From Syncephalis fuscata (taxonomy: Eukaryota; Zoopagomycota; Zoopagomycetes; Zoopagales; Piptocephalidaceae), in contig JAHLTZ010000012.1 in the NCBI GenBank assembly GCA_025786725.1, positions 558,001 through 622,000 of the forward strand: a stretch of DNA of 64,000 nucleotides. Direction: 5' to 3'. Below the pieces are notes generated by a model. That model was not told where the DNA came from and ran no database searches. It was given only the letters and a program-made list of their open reading frames with translations. A program made the translations under genes and the position numbers. Of the stretch, positions 51,445 through 62,850 are shown piece by piece; position 1 is the stretch's first letter, and every line of letters starts with the position of its first letter.

Positions 51445-51776
51445 TAGGTGATTTCGATAGAGTTGGTAGTACTGGCGCTGTTTCAGCATACACGAGGAGA
51501 TGAGGCGGCGCAAAAGCCATGATAGATTTTGTGCGAGTTTATCAGGGAGTAGTAGATGATTCGATATGTTGTGGTCACAATTTAAAGGTATTAATGTTGG
51601 ACATTAAATGTGCGTACACCTCAATGGAACGTACAAGCATAAAATGTTCATTTGACCAAAGTGCCAAGACACATATTGAACTATTAGAGAGTAAATTCAA
51701 AGATTGAACGGCAGAAGTATTAATTGTTCTTGACAATACAATGTATATTATCCAGAATGTGGCTAGACTAAAAAGT
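51445..51776 (+). pseudogene. Decayed coding relic, family unknown
   Basis: One frame stays protein-like for about 110 codons with two stops: GDFDRVGSTGAVSAYTRR, stop, then GAKAMIDFVRVYQGVVDDSI, CCGHNLKVLMLDIKCAYTSM and SAKTHIELLESKFKD, stop, then TAEVLIVLDNTMYIIQNVAR. It is less AT-rich than its flanks. No family recognised. It may be a fragment of a mobile element. Confidence 0.4.
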
Positions 51777-52785
51777 TAATTTACTCCTACTGTGACTAAT
51801 ATTTTATGCGTTACTATCTACCAAGTTGAGCAATCTATGTTATGAATATAAAATGTAAAAACAGCAAGAAATAGCACTTAAATATATATATTGCTTAGGG
51901 AGCATTCGTAAACAATTTGAAATTGGTAACAAAAAATAGAGTGAACTTGCAAAAGCTGGTAAATGTTTGTCAATTATTTTAATTCTATAGTATTTTGTGT
52001 TATTTAATATTATTGAGTAATTTGTTTATTATCAATTTATCAATTATTTAGTGTGATTTGGTGTTAAATAATTACAATTAATAGCAAAAAATAAAACATA
52101 CGGCATGTTTTTTGCAGAATATATCTAATATAGCATTAAAGACATGCTAGAAATGCACTTACTGTGTTGGTTGAACTGTACTTTAACTCCTACATCTGTT
52201 CTCAAAGCACAATTCGTTCCAATCAGAGTCATGCCGTTATGATGCGCAACATAGTTATATTATTTCTTATTAAAATATTGTTAATAAATTGGTTTATATA
52301 AAGAATGTAGCATACTGTTTGATTTTTTGAATATTTGAGGCCGATTATTATTGCTGTTAGCCATGTGTAGAAAGATTGATCGAATATTAATAGAAGCCAT
52401 ATGATTGCAATTCCATATCGTTCCTCATTACTTCTGTTGCCTGTTTGTCATACTGCACATTAAATTGTTATATAATCTATTTCTTTTCTATCTTGTTTCT
52501 GTTTACTTGAACCACATTTGCATATTATAATAATTATATTTAATAATTGCAATTATTTTATTATTTTTATACTTGTAGACCATTTCAACAAAGATATTTA
52601 ACAATTTAGTGTAAAAAGCCTTTTATTTTATTAAATGTTATTTCAACTTCAACTAATACCCTAATGTGCATATTTAATTACATTATTGTATTGATAATTA
52701 CACATGAATTAATTAATGTATTGATAATTACACATTAATTAATTAATGTTAGATGTAATACTATACACGTTATAGTTATGAGTAA
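51777..52785. other. AT-rich intergenic DNA with short direct repeats
   Basis: No gene seen. At about 52685-52748 a 33-base unit containing TGTATTGATAATTACACA is repeated in tandem with TTAATTAATTAATG spacers. Confidence 0.5.
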
Positions 52786-52789
52786 ATGT

Positions 52790-53195
52790 TTAATTGTATT
52801 TAAACGTGTTGAGGGTGAAATGGATAAATAAAAATGTGAGAGTCAAAGTACAGTAGCTTCACCATGTTAATAAAGTGTTAATACCAATGATCAGAGTGAG
52901 GATTGACAAAAAAAAAGTCAAAACATAAAAGAGCAATGCAAAAGTGATGTAAAAAGTGTTGGAACTTGACTAGCAGTCAGTCAACTACTGACACTAGCTA
53001 AGTAGCATATATGGAGGTAGAGATATATACGATATATATATGTTATCAAGTGTAAAGAAAGAGAAAGGAAAGTGTGACGTAGATTGTGAGATGTAATCAC
53101 TGTCAGTCAATATTTATAAAGACGCGAGTTATTAACAAGCGGCATGTGAAATAATAAAAGTCAATCTACCCACATGTCGGTATATTATAGAATAG
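52790..53195 (-). repeat. Dispersed repeat, copy D (inverted)
   Basis: Reverse-complement copy of the repeat. The anchor CAATCTACGTCA lies at 53086-53075 and TTTATAAATATTGACTGACA at about 53120-53101. The middle part is nearly identical to copy C over about 100 bases: TAGCTAGTGTCAGTAGTTGA, then CTGACTGCTAGTCAAGTTCC, then TTTTTACATCACTTTTGCAT. C and D therefore form a younger subfamily. No ORF. Confidence 0.78.
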
Positions 53196-53340
53196 ATTCA
53201 CGACAAATAAAGTATAATAAAAGTCATTTTACACATAAAGCTACTTATTATCATATAACATGTTCATTAATAAAATAGTGAATGTATTGATCAATTAAAT
53301 ATATAAAATGATGCCATCATTAACATTGCTATGATAGCAA

Positions 53341-54090
53341 TTAAAGCTTACCAAGAGCTGCCACGTGTCCCAAGCCACCTTCGCTAAGTGCACGGACGGC
53401 ATCGGGAAATGTTTCTTCTTTAATCATCGTCATGGCCTTACCAGCCTGTGCTTTGGGAGCCCATCGCTCCGCGAGAGCTATCGCGGCAGGTACCACGTTG
53501 TCGGCCTCCGCAGTTTCGTCGATAAGGCCTACTTTAAGCGCTTCGGCCGCGCTAAAGCGATGGGCCTCCAGAAGACAGCTCCTTAGGAGCGCGGGGTGCG
53601 GAAACTTGACACGAATAATCGATGCCATACCAGGTGTCAGCGGTGCCTTCATGTCAATTTCGTTCATACATAGAAAGCCGCGATCAGAACGCATGACACG
53701 GTAGTCGTGTGCCATGGCAAACATACAACCACCGGCAAATGCATGGCCATTGATTGCCGCAATAGTCGGCATTGGGAACGTAAGAATACGCTTAAGTAGC
53801 GGATGGTATAGCTTGCCGCAAAAGTCGGGCATGTGGGCTACCACCTTCTCTAAATCTAGACCGTTAGAGTAGATACGATCCTGTCCTGTAGTGACAAGAG
53901 CCCAGGGCTCACTGCGGCCTGGATCTTCTTGTTCAACGACACGTTCAACTTCATCAAGCGCATCCAGAATGGCTTTGGTTGATTCAAAATTGAAACGGTT
54001 ATCGGCGTGCTGTAACGATAGTAGGAAAATTTGGCCATGACGCGACAGACTCATCATGGCATTGGCCTTACTGGGGAAATGAGTTAGCAT
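53341..54090 (-). CDS. Enoyl-CoA hydratase/isomerase family protein, intronless, 249 aa
   Basis: Crotonase-fold enzyme of fatty-acid beta-oxidation; likeliest role is delta3,delta2-enoyl-CoA isomerase or a hydratase. It starts MLTHFPSKANAMMSLSRHGQ, with ADNRFNFESTKAILDALDEV, then the first oxyanion-hole strand ALVTTGQDRIYSNGLDLEKV. The second oxyanion motif is PTIAAINGHAFAGGCMFAMA, followed by DYRVMRSDRGFLCMNEIDMK. In this family a Glu at the NEI position is the usual isomerase catalytic residue, which favours isomerase. LEAHRFSAAEALKVGLIDE is the conserved helix. The stop gives GHVAALGKL; a GTAAGC overlaps the last codons, so a further exon cannot be excluded, and GKL is a poor peroxisomal signal. 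The gene is intronless and richer in G+C, unlike its neighbours. Confidence 0.88.
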   Translation of the reverse strand: MLTHFPSKANAMMSLSRHGQIFLLSLQHADNRFNFESTKAILDALDEVERVVEQEDPGRSEPWALVTTGQDRIYSNGLDLEKVVAHMPDFCGKLYHPLLKRILTFPMPTIAAINGHAFAGGCMFAMAHDYRVMRSDRGFLCMNEIDMKAPLTPGMASIIRVKFPHPALLRSCLLEAHRFSAAEALKVGLIDETAEADNVVPAAIALAERWAPKAQAGKAMTMIKEETFPDAVRALSEGGLGHVAALGKL

Positions 54091-54439
54091 ATTGATAATA
54101 GTTGGTTGTTTAGTTGGTTAGTAGGAACAACAAAAGTCAAGCAATTTGGTAGTATTGATAAAGAAGTAAGAACATATAGCTCGGTTAGTATTGCCGCTAT
54201 TATATGTACGCCGGCAACAAGATACCGAGCTATTACATCACATGACTTGTATAACATTCATTCCGCAAATGTATATATAAATAGCTGCAATATCTAGTAT
54301 TAGTGACTTGCTAGATATTTTATGCATTTTTATTCAGCACGTTGGCTATGTTATTGGTGTTGATTGGTGTTATTATAATAATTTATAATCGCATATACGT
54401 GGTGTTGTTATTAAATGTGCCGAATTAAGCTTTGCTTGA

Positions 54440-54727
54440 TTAATGTTTTTTACAGCACCAGTCAAGGCCATTAAAATGATTATATTTTTCATATAAATTA
54501 TGGTAAGAAATTATTTCGTGATTTTCATCGAGATAGGGGCGTACATGTACAAGCTAAAAATAAAGAAAGGCTGCTTACTGGATCTCTATAATCAATCCTA
54601 TGTGCCACTCAACTTTGAAAACAGGTAATTCCAGGTCTAACAGCGTTTCAACTGTATGCTTCATGTTGTCCAAGGCAGCGTCGAGAGAGACGACGCTGCC
54701 TTTTTTCATATTAACTTTTTCAACCAT
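54440..54727 (-). CDS. Possible small two-exon protein, 75 aa, function unknown
   Basis: ATG at 54727 opens MVEKVNMKKGSVVSLDAALD, then NMKHTVETLLDLELPVFK. A 60-nt intron with a GTTGAG donor and TTTTTAG acceptor (54613-54554) joins in phase 0 to LVHVRPYLDENHEIISYHNL and EKYNHFNGLDWCCKKH, stop. Both exons are 114 nt. The composition is coding-like and the intron length fits the window, but the donor is weak and no family is recognised. The gene is divergent from the seven-helix membrane protein, with 67 bases between starts. A GC-rich palindrome (54672-54702) lies inside exon 1 and encodes GSVVSLDAA. Confidence 0.4.
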
Positions 54728-54794
54728 CTTTCTATCCGCCTATTCCCTTTAAAATCCAATTTTGCGCCATAGCGCCTATTTGCAAGCTATAGAT

Positions 54795-56796
54795 ATGCAT
54801 AAACTATTATTACTATTTCTTTGCATTTTAACGCAGTATCAGTTTGTAACTGCTACTATTACCGTCATAGGCCAAAGTCAAGAAGAAACCTTTTCGGTAT
54901 ACGATCCAATTAAAATGTATCAACAATTTGAACCGATAACTGGTGTAATATTACCGATTCAATTTGGAAAGCATGGCAAATGCCAAATAAACAGAAACAT
55001 GCAGCGAATAGCTTCGTACAAGAACGGCACTATATCCGCGATAACTATGCGTTTATCGCCATGGAAAATGATGCTGGTAAGAACTATACCGGGTGCAAAA
55101 CATTTCACGATGTAAGTTTTAATGCAGTAATCAATTAGTGGATTATTAATAGAGTTGAATAGCTAGAAGACGCCGTCTTTAGGCACAACAAATGGCTGCG
55201 CCAGATGAAGCTGCCTTCAATAAAAGCATTGGTGTTAAAACACTGGTCGTTAAACCAATACTTTTCTGACCTTAATAACGGCGCACTAAGTCATATGATT
55301 AGTGGAGAAAATAAAAGCCGTCTTCCAACCGTGCTTACAACATTCGAATCGTACAAGCGCATAGAGAAAGTCGCTCGTTATGGTCCATCATGGACTATAG
55401 CTATAGTAGCTCACGGTAAGTGTATTATGGCGATCAATTTATAATCGTATATACATATTCTAATATTACCAATGTATGAAGAATCTAGTGCATGGAATGA
55501 CATTTTATTATCAAATGGCTATAGTGTCTTTCTCTGGATTGCATTTGTTATCAATGCACTTTTTGTTATACATGGCTTTGGCCGGATTGCATTTGTCTGG
55601 GTCTATGGCCGATTTCGATCGGAATTTCGAACGCTAGCATTTGCTATTGCCCAGTGTTCGGTGATTCGTAAGCAACACTAATGACAAACAAGAATACAAT
55701 AGAATAGTATTTAGTTAACACGCCATTGCTTCTACTCCATTTAGTCAGTCTAGCAAGTATGTTTCTATTCGATGCTTATACTTTCAAAGTTGTATGGGGA
55801 ACTGCATCACTGCTTTTCAACGTTGCCATCTATCTGGTGTTAATTATCTGGTATGTTCCAGCTATTATTAATGCATAGAAAATAGCTAATTGCAACCAAA
55901 TAGGTTTTCGTTAAATTCGGCCATAGAAATGCGACGTGCTTTTGTGTTCAAGTCCATTATACATATAACGTCTATTTTGATTATAATAGCACATATCCTC
56001 GATTGCATATCTCTTTCAGTGCCGGCACTGGCAGAACACCCTCGTTACAAGCCAATATACTCGGTAACAATGGCTTTACAGATGCTTATAAGCGCAATAT
56101 TTCTATATTTCGGTAAGTGATATTATAGATATTGATATTACATGTATATTCACGATAATTTTATTAGCCGTTATTTTTTATAAAAAGCTAAGAAGCTGCA
56201 TTAGTAACACGGCTAAACGAGCTTTACTTCAGGCAAGTTGTTATTACAATGGTTAAACGTTAAAACTAACATAGCTACTATATTGACAGCTAATAATTAT
56301 ATCAATTATTCTGTTTTTGTCTATCAATATTCTTTGTATCGATGCGTTTATTCCACACGTGGATGATGATCTTTACAATAATTACTACATATTCGTAGTA
56401 ACTTCAGTTTTAAAAATTATTGCTTTTACCGGTCAATCAGCTGGTTTGATCTATCTGCTTGGACTCCGTATGCCTGACGATACAGGAGCGGAGGGAGGCA
56501 GTGTTTGGATGGCATTCCACAGTTTATGGGGCAGAGTTGTAAGGAAATTCGGAGGAAGAGCACAACCTACCGATGCCTATGTTCCTATAACTACGGTAAC
56601 ACAGTCAACCAACCAAACTTACTCGGGCCAGAATACCTTTAGAACAAACACAACCAGCAACATGACATCTCATTCGCCCAGCAGCGTAATTTGGTCAAAT
56701 GATAGCTCGCAGCACCAAACAATCGACCGAGTACTTCCATCTAACCATCTTACGCCGTTTGTTAATACGGTACAACCTAGCCATAGTTTACGATAA
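54795..56796 (+). CDS. Seven-transmembrane protein with signal peptide and lumenal/extracellular domain (one apparent frameshift)
   Basis: MHKLLLLFLCILTQYQFVTA is a signal peptide. A 150-200-residue non-cytosolic domain follows (VYDPIKMYQQFEPITGVILP). In exon 1 a -1 shift near 54970-54990 gives a better reading, QKHAANSFVQERHYIRDNYA and FIAMENDAGKNYTGCKTFHD, joining in phase 0 to LEDAVFRHNKWLRQMKLPSI. Seven hydrophobic helices then follow: YSVFLWIAFVINALFVIHGF, SLASMFLFDAYTF, ASLLFNVAIYLVLIIWF, SIIHITSILIIIAHILDCI, VTMALQMLISAIFLYFGAVI, LLQLIIISIILFLSINILCI and VLKIIAFTGQSAGLIYLLGL. A Ser/Thr/Asn-rich cytoplasmic tail ends VQPSHSLR. About 545 residues, about seven exons with regular phases. 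The topology suggests a receptor-like or GOST-like protein; no named family is assigned. Confidence 0.7.
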
Positions 56797-57044
56797 CAAC
56801 ATGGATTGTAACTAATGCGATGTAATGTTCCGTATTTTTGTAACAAAGGATGAAAAGTTATGTTTTAAACAGTTACGCTGTTACTTTTTATAAATAACCT
56901 ATAACAAATACAAGTTGCCATTAACTTGATTATATCAATAAGACAAATGTTACGTTATGTTAGTTTAATAATGGTAATAAAATGTGTATTGCTAATAGAT
57001 TAATAGAGAGAAAAAAAGAGTAATGCATACGAAAAACAAAAGGC
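56797..57044. other. Convergent 3' region
   Basis: Short AT-rich spacer carrying the 3' ends of the seven-helix protein gene (+) and Sec7-PH gene 2 (-). AATAAAA-like signals near 56978. No gene. Confidence 0.5.
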
Positions 57045-60000
57045 TTATTTCAATGCAGATGTAGAATGATCACCGACATTGTTATTATCACAATGCTCAT
57101 TAGCATAATCCTTATCATCGTCGTCTTCATTGTTATTATTATTATTACTGTCACCTTCATCGTCATCTTCATCATCGTGATCGGTATCCATTGTAGATGC
57201 AGTAATTCCGCTATCTGTGGCACGGTGTCCAGTTTTAAATAGCACAGATGACACACTAAGATGATTGGGATCGATATTAGAATGAGGATTTGAAGAGGAT
57301 TTTTCGAGGTAGGATTGGTTTGCTACACTAGCTGCAGCATCAGACTTTTCGGCACCTTCTCCATCTTCGGTTGGTGCATCGTTATGTCGTGCAAGTACGG
57401 CCTGTTGTAAGCAATCAGCATACGTTTGATACTTGATTAGTTCTCGCAGTAAATATTGTGATCGTCGCTCCCAGTTGGAGAATGCACGTGTGTGAGACGT
57501 AGATTTGGGTGGAAAACGTGAAATGGCGCTATGTAATTCCTTATGTGTGACGAGTTCATCCTCTAAATATTGTATCTGTTTTAGCAAAGCGTTAAGCTGA
57601 GCTGCTTCATCGAGAACAGAGCGAACCATCGGTGGCTGTGGTGCATGCCACTCAAGAATTGGACAGTCAGCCTCTAGGATTGGCTGAGCGCCAGTTAAAC
57701 TTCTGACGCCCCAGCCATAGTCGACATTGCCAACACCGCCACCCAGTGGCTCTTTACTTTCTCGTGCTGCCCAGTAGTTGCACACAGATACCCATTCACA
57801 TACTAGATCTGCACTGGCTGCCTGGTATAAATAGACACCACCATTTGGCAGTTGGACTGCAAATACATGTGCACGACGTTTTGAGTAACCGGGTGGTGGC
57901 AACTGAACAGTTAGGCTGTGACGAAGTGTTAACTGGCCTAATTGTAGCTGGACATTGGTTAATTCACTGCCATCGCCATTAATAACATCTTTTTCCTTTT
58001 TAAACATCTTCATTTCACCACGCTCCACAACGACTAAGCATTCACGCCAGCTACGATTCGCAGCCTTTTTATCGGTGCGTTCAAAAGATGCTTTCGCTCA
58101 AGAATGCCTGACTTGACTCGAGTGGCCGATGGATCATCAAGGTTGACTTGGGCGGAGTAGGCTGCCATTATATTACGCAGATTTGGACTGCTGCCAACTC
58201 CAGATGCAATGCCGCTTTCAACATCACTGCCACCAACACTTGATGCTTCTGCACTGGATTGTGACACGGCACTTAGCGATAAACGACTTGGTTGGCGCGT
58301 TGTTGCTGACTGCGATCGCACAGCAAGGCTTGATTGACCACCACGATGCTGTTTTTTTGTACCTGTCCCATCTAATTTATACATTTATAAGCAACACTAA
58401 ATAAATTTGATCATTCAATGCCTTTTTTTACTTACTTGAAGCCATAGTTGATGCACGATTTGACTGTTTGTCTGACTCTGCTTTTTGTACAAGATCCCGT
58501 GGCATCTGCAGTGGCTGACTACGGATACTTGCGTACATTTCTTTAAGCAGTACCAATAGCTCCTTCTTTTGCTGTTTGCCGCTAGAGCTCACCGTACTAT
58601 GCACGCTACGACGATCACTGCTAGTACGGGCCATAGTAAGATTAAGTTCGTCGTTATTATTGCTGTTGCTATTGTTGTTGTCCGTATCGTTGCCCATATT
58701 TGCCATATTAATGGCGGCCAAAGTGTTTTTAACAAATGCTGAACGTGACATACGGCGTGTATTTTGCGGATTATGCAGATCAGTGTTTAGCAATAATAGC
58801 GAATAAGCAACACCATAAACAGCATCTAATAAATTATAGATTAGTAAATTGAATAATATTACTTATATACATATATATAATATAGAATTAATAAATTACC
58901 TTCACTGCCTAAATTTGAATTTGTATTACAGGCCCAGTAACGTTTGGAGAATGCATGAATAACTCGATCAATTACTTGTGCCTCTCCAATTAGAAATAGA
59001 TGCGAACATAAACGACGCATGGCAATATCCAATCGCATTTTACGGAAATCAAACATTTCCATATAGGCGGTCAGTACAAGTGCTCGAGTATCATCACGTT
59101 TACCAAGGTATTCACACAGTGAATCGCGTGCAATGCCACTTCTTTCATCCTCTTCAAATAGCTGTTTTGCTCTGGCACGGCAGCGCTCTCTGACCATAAA
59201 TGTAGCGGCAATACGTGACTCAATCTCCATGGCTTCGTCATCATCTTCAGAAAATTCGCTATCTTCTATGGCATCGGCCACCAAAGGCACTTTAGAACGA
59301 TGTATAAGCCTTTTCTTCTTTTCTGCTTTACCAGCTTGATGGATTTGACCATCCGGCAGTATAACAGTAGGTAAATCAAATGGCAGCGATTGCGAACGCA
59401 TTGATCCGATAGTAGATGGTATAGCACTGTCTATCGATGGTCGAATATGTTCCGAAGGCAAATCTTCTTCATTTGAAAGTGTTCTTTCGCTTGATTTAAG
59501 CGGTGAAGCTGATAATGGGATGCTTTCTGGTACATTTGATTGGAAAATATTGCCTGATACCAATGCTGTTATATCCTCAGCTTTTCTTGCCTTAAGTGTG
59601 TCGACATCTTTAGCATCATCTGTCATTAATGGTGAAGCAGATGCTTTTAATGTGCCATCATTTGTCACTTCATTTAATGGGTTGTCATTCAAATGTGATA
59701 GTGCACCAATATATGACGAGAATGTAGCGTCCGATATCACTTGGTCCACTACCATACCTTTAATTGGTTTGCGGATATTGTCAAAGTTTGTTGTTGGACT
59801 TTGAGGACTAGAGGCAGACAAGCTACGCCCATGGCCGTGACCAGCGCCAACGGTATTGGCACGTGTATCAAGTGACGGCATTTCAGGTGCCGGCTCTGTA
59901 AAGCGTTGGAACAGACGCCAGAGTGAACGAATACGTCTTACTGGCTTTCCATCTTGAGATTGGTCCGATACCATAGGAATTGGATCTGGTATGATGGGTG

Positions 60001-60915
60001 AGCCGTCATTTGATATGGATTTACGTGAGATGGAGGTCGAGCGCGTAGGCATACGGCGTGGCTGCTCAGTTGAAATAGAGGATCTTGATTCGGATCTATT
60101 TGACATACTGGGACTTTGTGCAAATATACTAGCAACATGAGGTGGTGGTGCTGGTCGATTATCATCTTCAAGCGTCTTGGCAATTGTTTCGGCTCGTTTC
60201 ACTGTGTCACCTGCCTCGTCGGCCTCAACAAAACAGTCTGCAGACGATGCACCACCAGTGTTTTCAAATGCAACTGATGTTATATTGTTAAGTGTCGCTG
60301 ATATATCAGAGGCAGATAGCGTTCTTGCATGTCCACTACGTATTGGTGATGTACCTGCTATTATCTCTGTATCTGCTCGCGCTCGACTTGGTAAATTAGC
60401 ATCATTAATAATTGTATCGTCAATATCGCAGCCTGTCTTTGATGCATCTTTAAAATAATCGGCCGAAGAAATGCCTACGGTATTTTGGCCACCAAACAGC
60501 TCTTTAATGTGTGGTTTAGCTAAATTTGATTGCGATTTACTAAATGAGCTTATAACTCGCGAAAAAATACCACTTGTAACGCGTTTTGGGCGAGATCTAC
60601 CAGTTCCATTGTCGCTTTCTGATGAAACGGGCCGTAACGCTGCTACCGCAGCCGGTAAGAGTGGCGCACGGTCATTCTTTTTGGCAGGATATACTGTGTC
60701 TGATGATAAAACTCGCTGAGGCGAATGTTCATCACTTCGGCTTTCTACCATGTGTATCGAATTCGGCGGCATTTCATCTATCTGTTCCATATGGCTGCCT
60801 CTCTAGTCGGTGGCAATGGCATCGACGGCGGAGCAGTGCCCAGCGCCAATGGTACAGAAAGTGAACGTCGTTTTTGATATCGAGTTGGAATGTCGGATGA
60901 ATCTGAAGATGCCAT
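57045..60915 (-). CDS. Sec7-PH Arf guanine-nucleotide exchange factor 2 (two apparent frameshifts)
   Basis: Arf-GEF of the fungal Sec7-PH type, about 1,200 residues. Start MASSDSSDIPTRYQKRRSLS (60915); a -1 shift near 60780-60800 joins PLPPTREAA to HMEQIDEMPPNSIHMVESR. A Ser-rich N-terminal half follows. The Sec7 domain starts RIAATFMVRERCRARAKQLF and has the catalytic loop RDSLCEYLGKRDD with its glutamate. It continues LTAYMEMFDFRKMRLDIAMR, GEAQVIDRVIHAFSKRYWAC and, in the next exon, AYSLLLLNTDLHNPQNTRRM. After a linker the PH domain begins SGILERKHL; a missing base in the A4 run 58083-58086 is needed to continue TDKKAANRSWRECLVVVERG and VFAVQLPNGGVYLYQAASAD. The tail is helical, then acidic with an Asn run (NNNNNNEDDDDKDY). 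It keeps the catalytic features that gene 1 lacks. Confidence 0.88.
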
Positions 60916-62110
60916 GGCTGTACAATTAATCAACAATAAACAATAGAAAGAATAGGTATAGCTGTTGTAATAATAGTGTAATGTGGCTTGTGCACACACA
61001 GACGTTTGTGATATGTTTAGAAAGGAAATGCAAATGTTGCTGTAATACAACTACTGTGAAGCAGTATCCAAGAAATATATGTAACTGGAGCCGAAAGATA
61101 AGCAAACTGCTCACGTGCGTACTGTTAAAAACAGCGTGTGTGCGTGCGTAAACAGGACCAGCCAGCGAGCACACACAGACAATAGACAAACAAACAAATA
61201 GATATATGGATATAGATATATATATATATAGATAGATAGATAGATAGATAGATAGCAGCTATGAAGTGTCGTTGCTGTTAGTTACTTCCAGCTTCTAGCG
61301 TAACAAAATATTTTGTCAATAAAATAAATGCTGTAGTCTTGAAATAGTTTGATATTGCTCAAATAGTCTGGATGGCATTCAGCTGACAGCCATTAATAGA
61401 CGAGATGTAGAAAACTGGATAAGTGAAAGAAGCCGAGATGACCTTATTGGTAAAAGGATAGAGGAAAGAAATGAAAAGGAGAGTGAAATAGCACGAACAA
61501 GAGAAAGACAGCTCGTGGAGTGTGGTTCGCAAACGTGCGTGAACACGGAGCCGCCAGAACAGCACAATGTGTATCTAATAATAAATTGTAATGCGGCGGA
61601 GACTAGAATTTACCGGATTTTCATATGATCGAGAAATAGCGCACAAAGCACTTTGAAAGCCACAGCCAACGTGCCATATAATATTGCGAGTGAAATTTAA
61701 AAAAAGGTTGCATATTCACATTTAAAAGTTCGCTGATCTCTGCAAGATATGCAAGAGCCGTGTCAATTGCATATGCAATAAATGTATTTTCGTCATTAGA
61801 TTTAAATTGGGCTCTGCTAATGTTTCAAGATTTGCTTAGTCTTATTATTAATTCCAATGAAATTTATTATTAGTGCAAATAAAAACGCGAACATATGGCA
61901 AAAATACCATTTAAATTAATAACTGCTGTATAGACGTGTATTGTTTAGTACATGTACTACTTTACTGCTAAATAGATTCTATAATAACGGCTTTAGTGCC
62001 AATAGTACACATGTATTTACCGCATTGGCTATATTATTTAATAGACGTATTTTACAATAATTACCCATTTTTAAGAACAAAATAATTTTTATAAAATTGA
62101 ATTTGATCTT
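60916..62110. other. Sec7-PH gene 2 upstream region
   Basis: Promoter and leader of the Arf-GEF gene. Contains a GATA microsatellite (61231-61254). The stretch 61360-61570 is open in two minus-strand frames but has no domain. The rest, to the start of repeat copy C, is AT-rich and unassigned. Confidence 0.4.
61231..61254 (+). repeat. (GATA)n microsatellite
   Basis: Six consecutive GATA units preceded by a TA-rich run from about 61203. Non-coding. Confidence 0.9.
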
Positions 62111-62119
62111 TCTATTATA

Positions 62120-62850
62120 GCTTACTATTTAACTATTAATCTGTTCTATAATATGGCGACTGGCTGGGTAAATTAACTTTATTATTTACACTCCATTTAT
62201 TAATAAATTAAACTCGGCTGTTTATAAATATTGACTGACAGGCTCACATCTCACAATCTACGTCACTACACTTTTCTTTCTCTTTCTTTACACTTAATAG
62301 CATATATATACCGTATATATCTCTACCTTCATATATGCTACTTAGCTAGTGTCAGTAGTTGACTGACTGCTAGTCAAGTTCCAACACTTTTTACATCACT
62401 TTTGCATTGCTTTCTTTAATCTTACCTTTTGCAAATTACTCTATTCACTCAGATCGTTAATATTATCAGCTTTATTGGCATAGTAAGTGCATTTCTGGCT
62501 TTTTATGTTATGTTAAGTATATGCTTTGTTTGTGCTATAAGAACCAATGTAGATCGCACTACAATATTGGCGCTGAGGATTTATTCAGTGGCCATACCAA
62601 AGGTGCGACCTAGTTCTGTTGCCAGTACAATCTGCAGTAACATTTTATAATAAGTTAAGGCATACAACAGATTTGGCAGCATATAGCCACCACATTCGTC
62701 ATGTACAGCTGGTATATGCTTACAGTAGTAATAGCAGCAGTGCGATTTGTCATTGTTGATAATGTTGTATCTACATAGTTATCAGCACGATGGATATGTT
62801 GGCTATATGCGCTGTTATCTCGTCACCGATTGCCTTCTTTGTTCTTTCTT
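62120..62850 (+). repeat. Dispersed repeat, copy C
   Basis: Fullest copy of the repeat. It begins near CTATTAATCTGTTCTATAAT, has TTTATAAATATTGACTGACA from 62221 and the anchor CAATCTACGTCA at 62254-62265, then the pyrimidine-rich stretch and the C/D-specific middle. The right part (ATAGCCACCACATTCGTCATG near 62683-62703) matches copies A and B. Length is about 700 bases. No TG...CA ends and no ORF were recognised. Confidence 0.78.

Noticed and set aside
53341-53349. C-terminal GKL of the enoyl-CoA enzyme as a peroxisomal targeting signal
   Set aside because: Gly at position -3 does not fit the PTS1 consensus, and a donor site overlaps the last codons.
54672-54702. 12-bp GC-rich hairpin followed by six T residues, resembling a bacterial intrinsic terminator and thus bacterial transfer
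   Set aside because: On the minus strand it lies inside a coding-like exon (encoding GSVVSLDAA), and there is no bacterial gene next to it in the right orientation.
24065-60800. Programmed ribosomal frameshifting as the cause of the many frame changes
   Set aside because: The sites share no slippery heptamer or downstream structure; they lie in different contexts and several are simple homopolymers.
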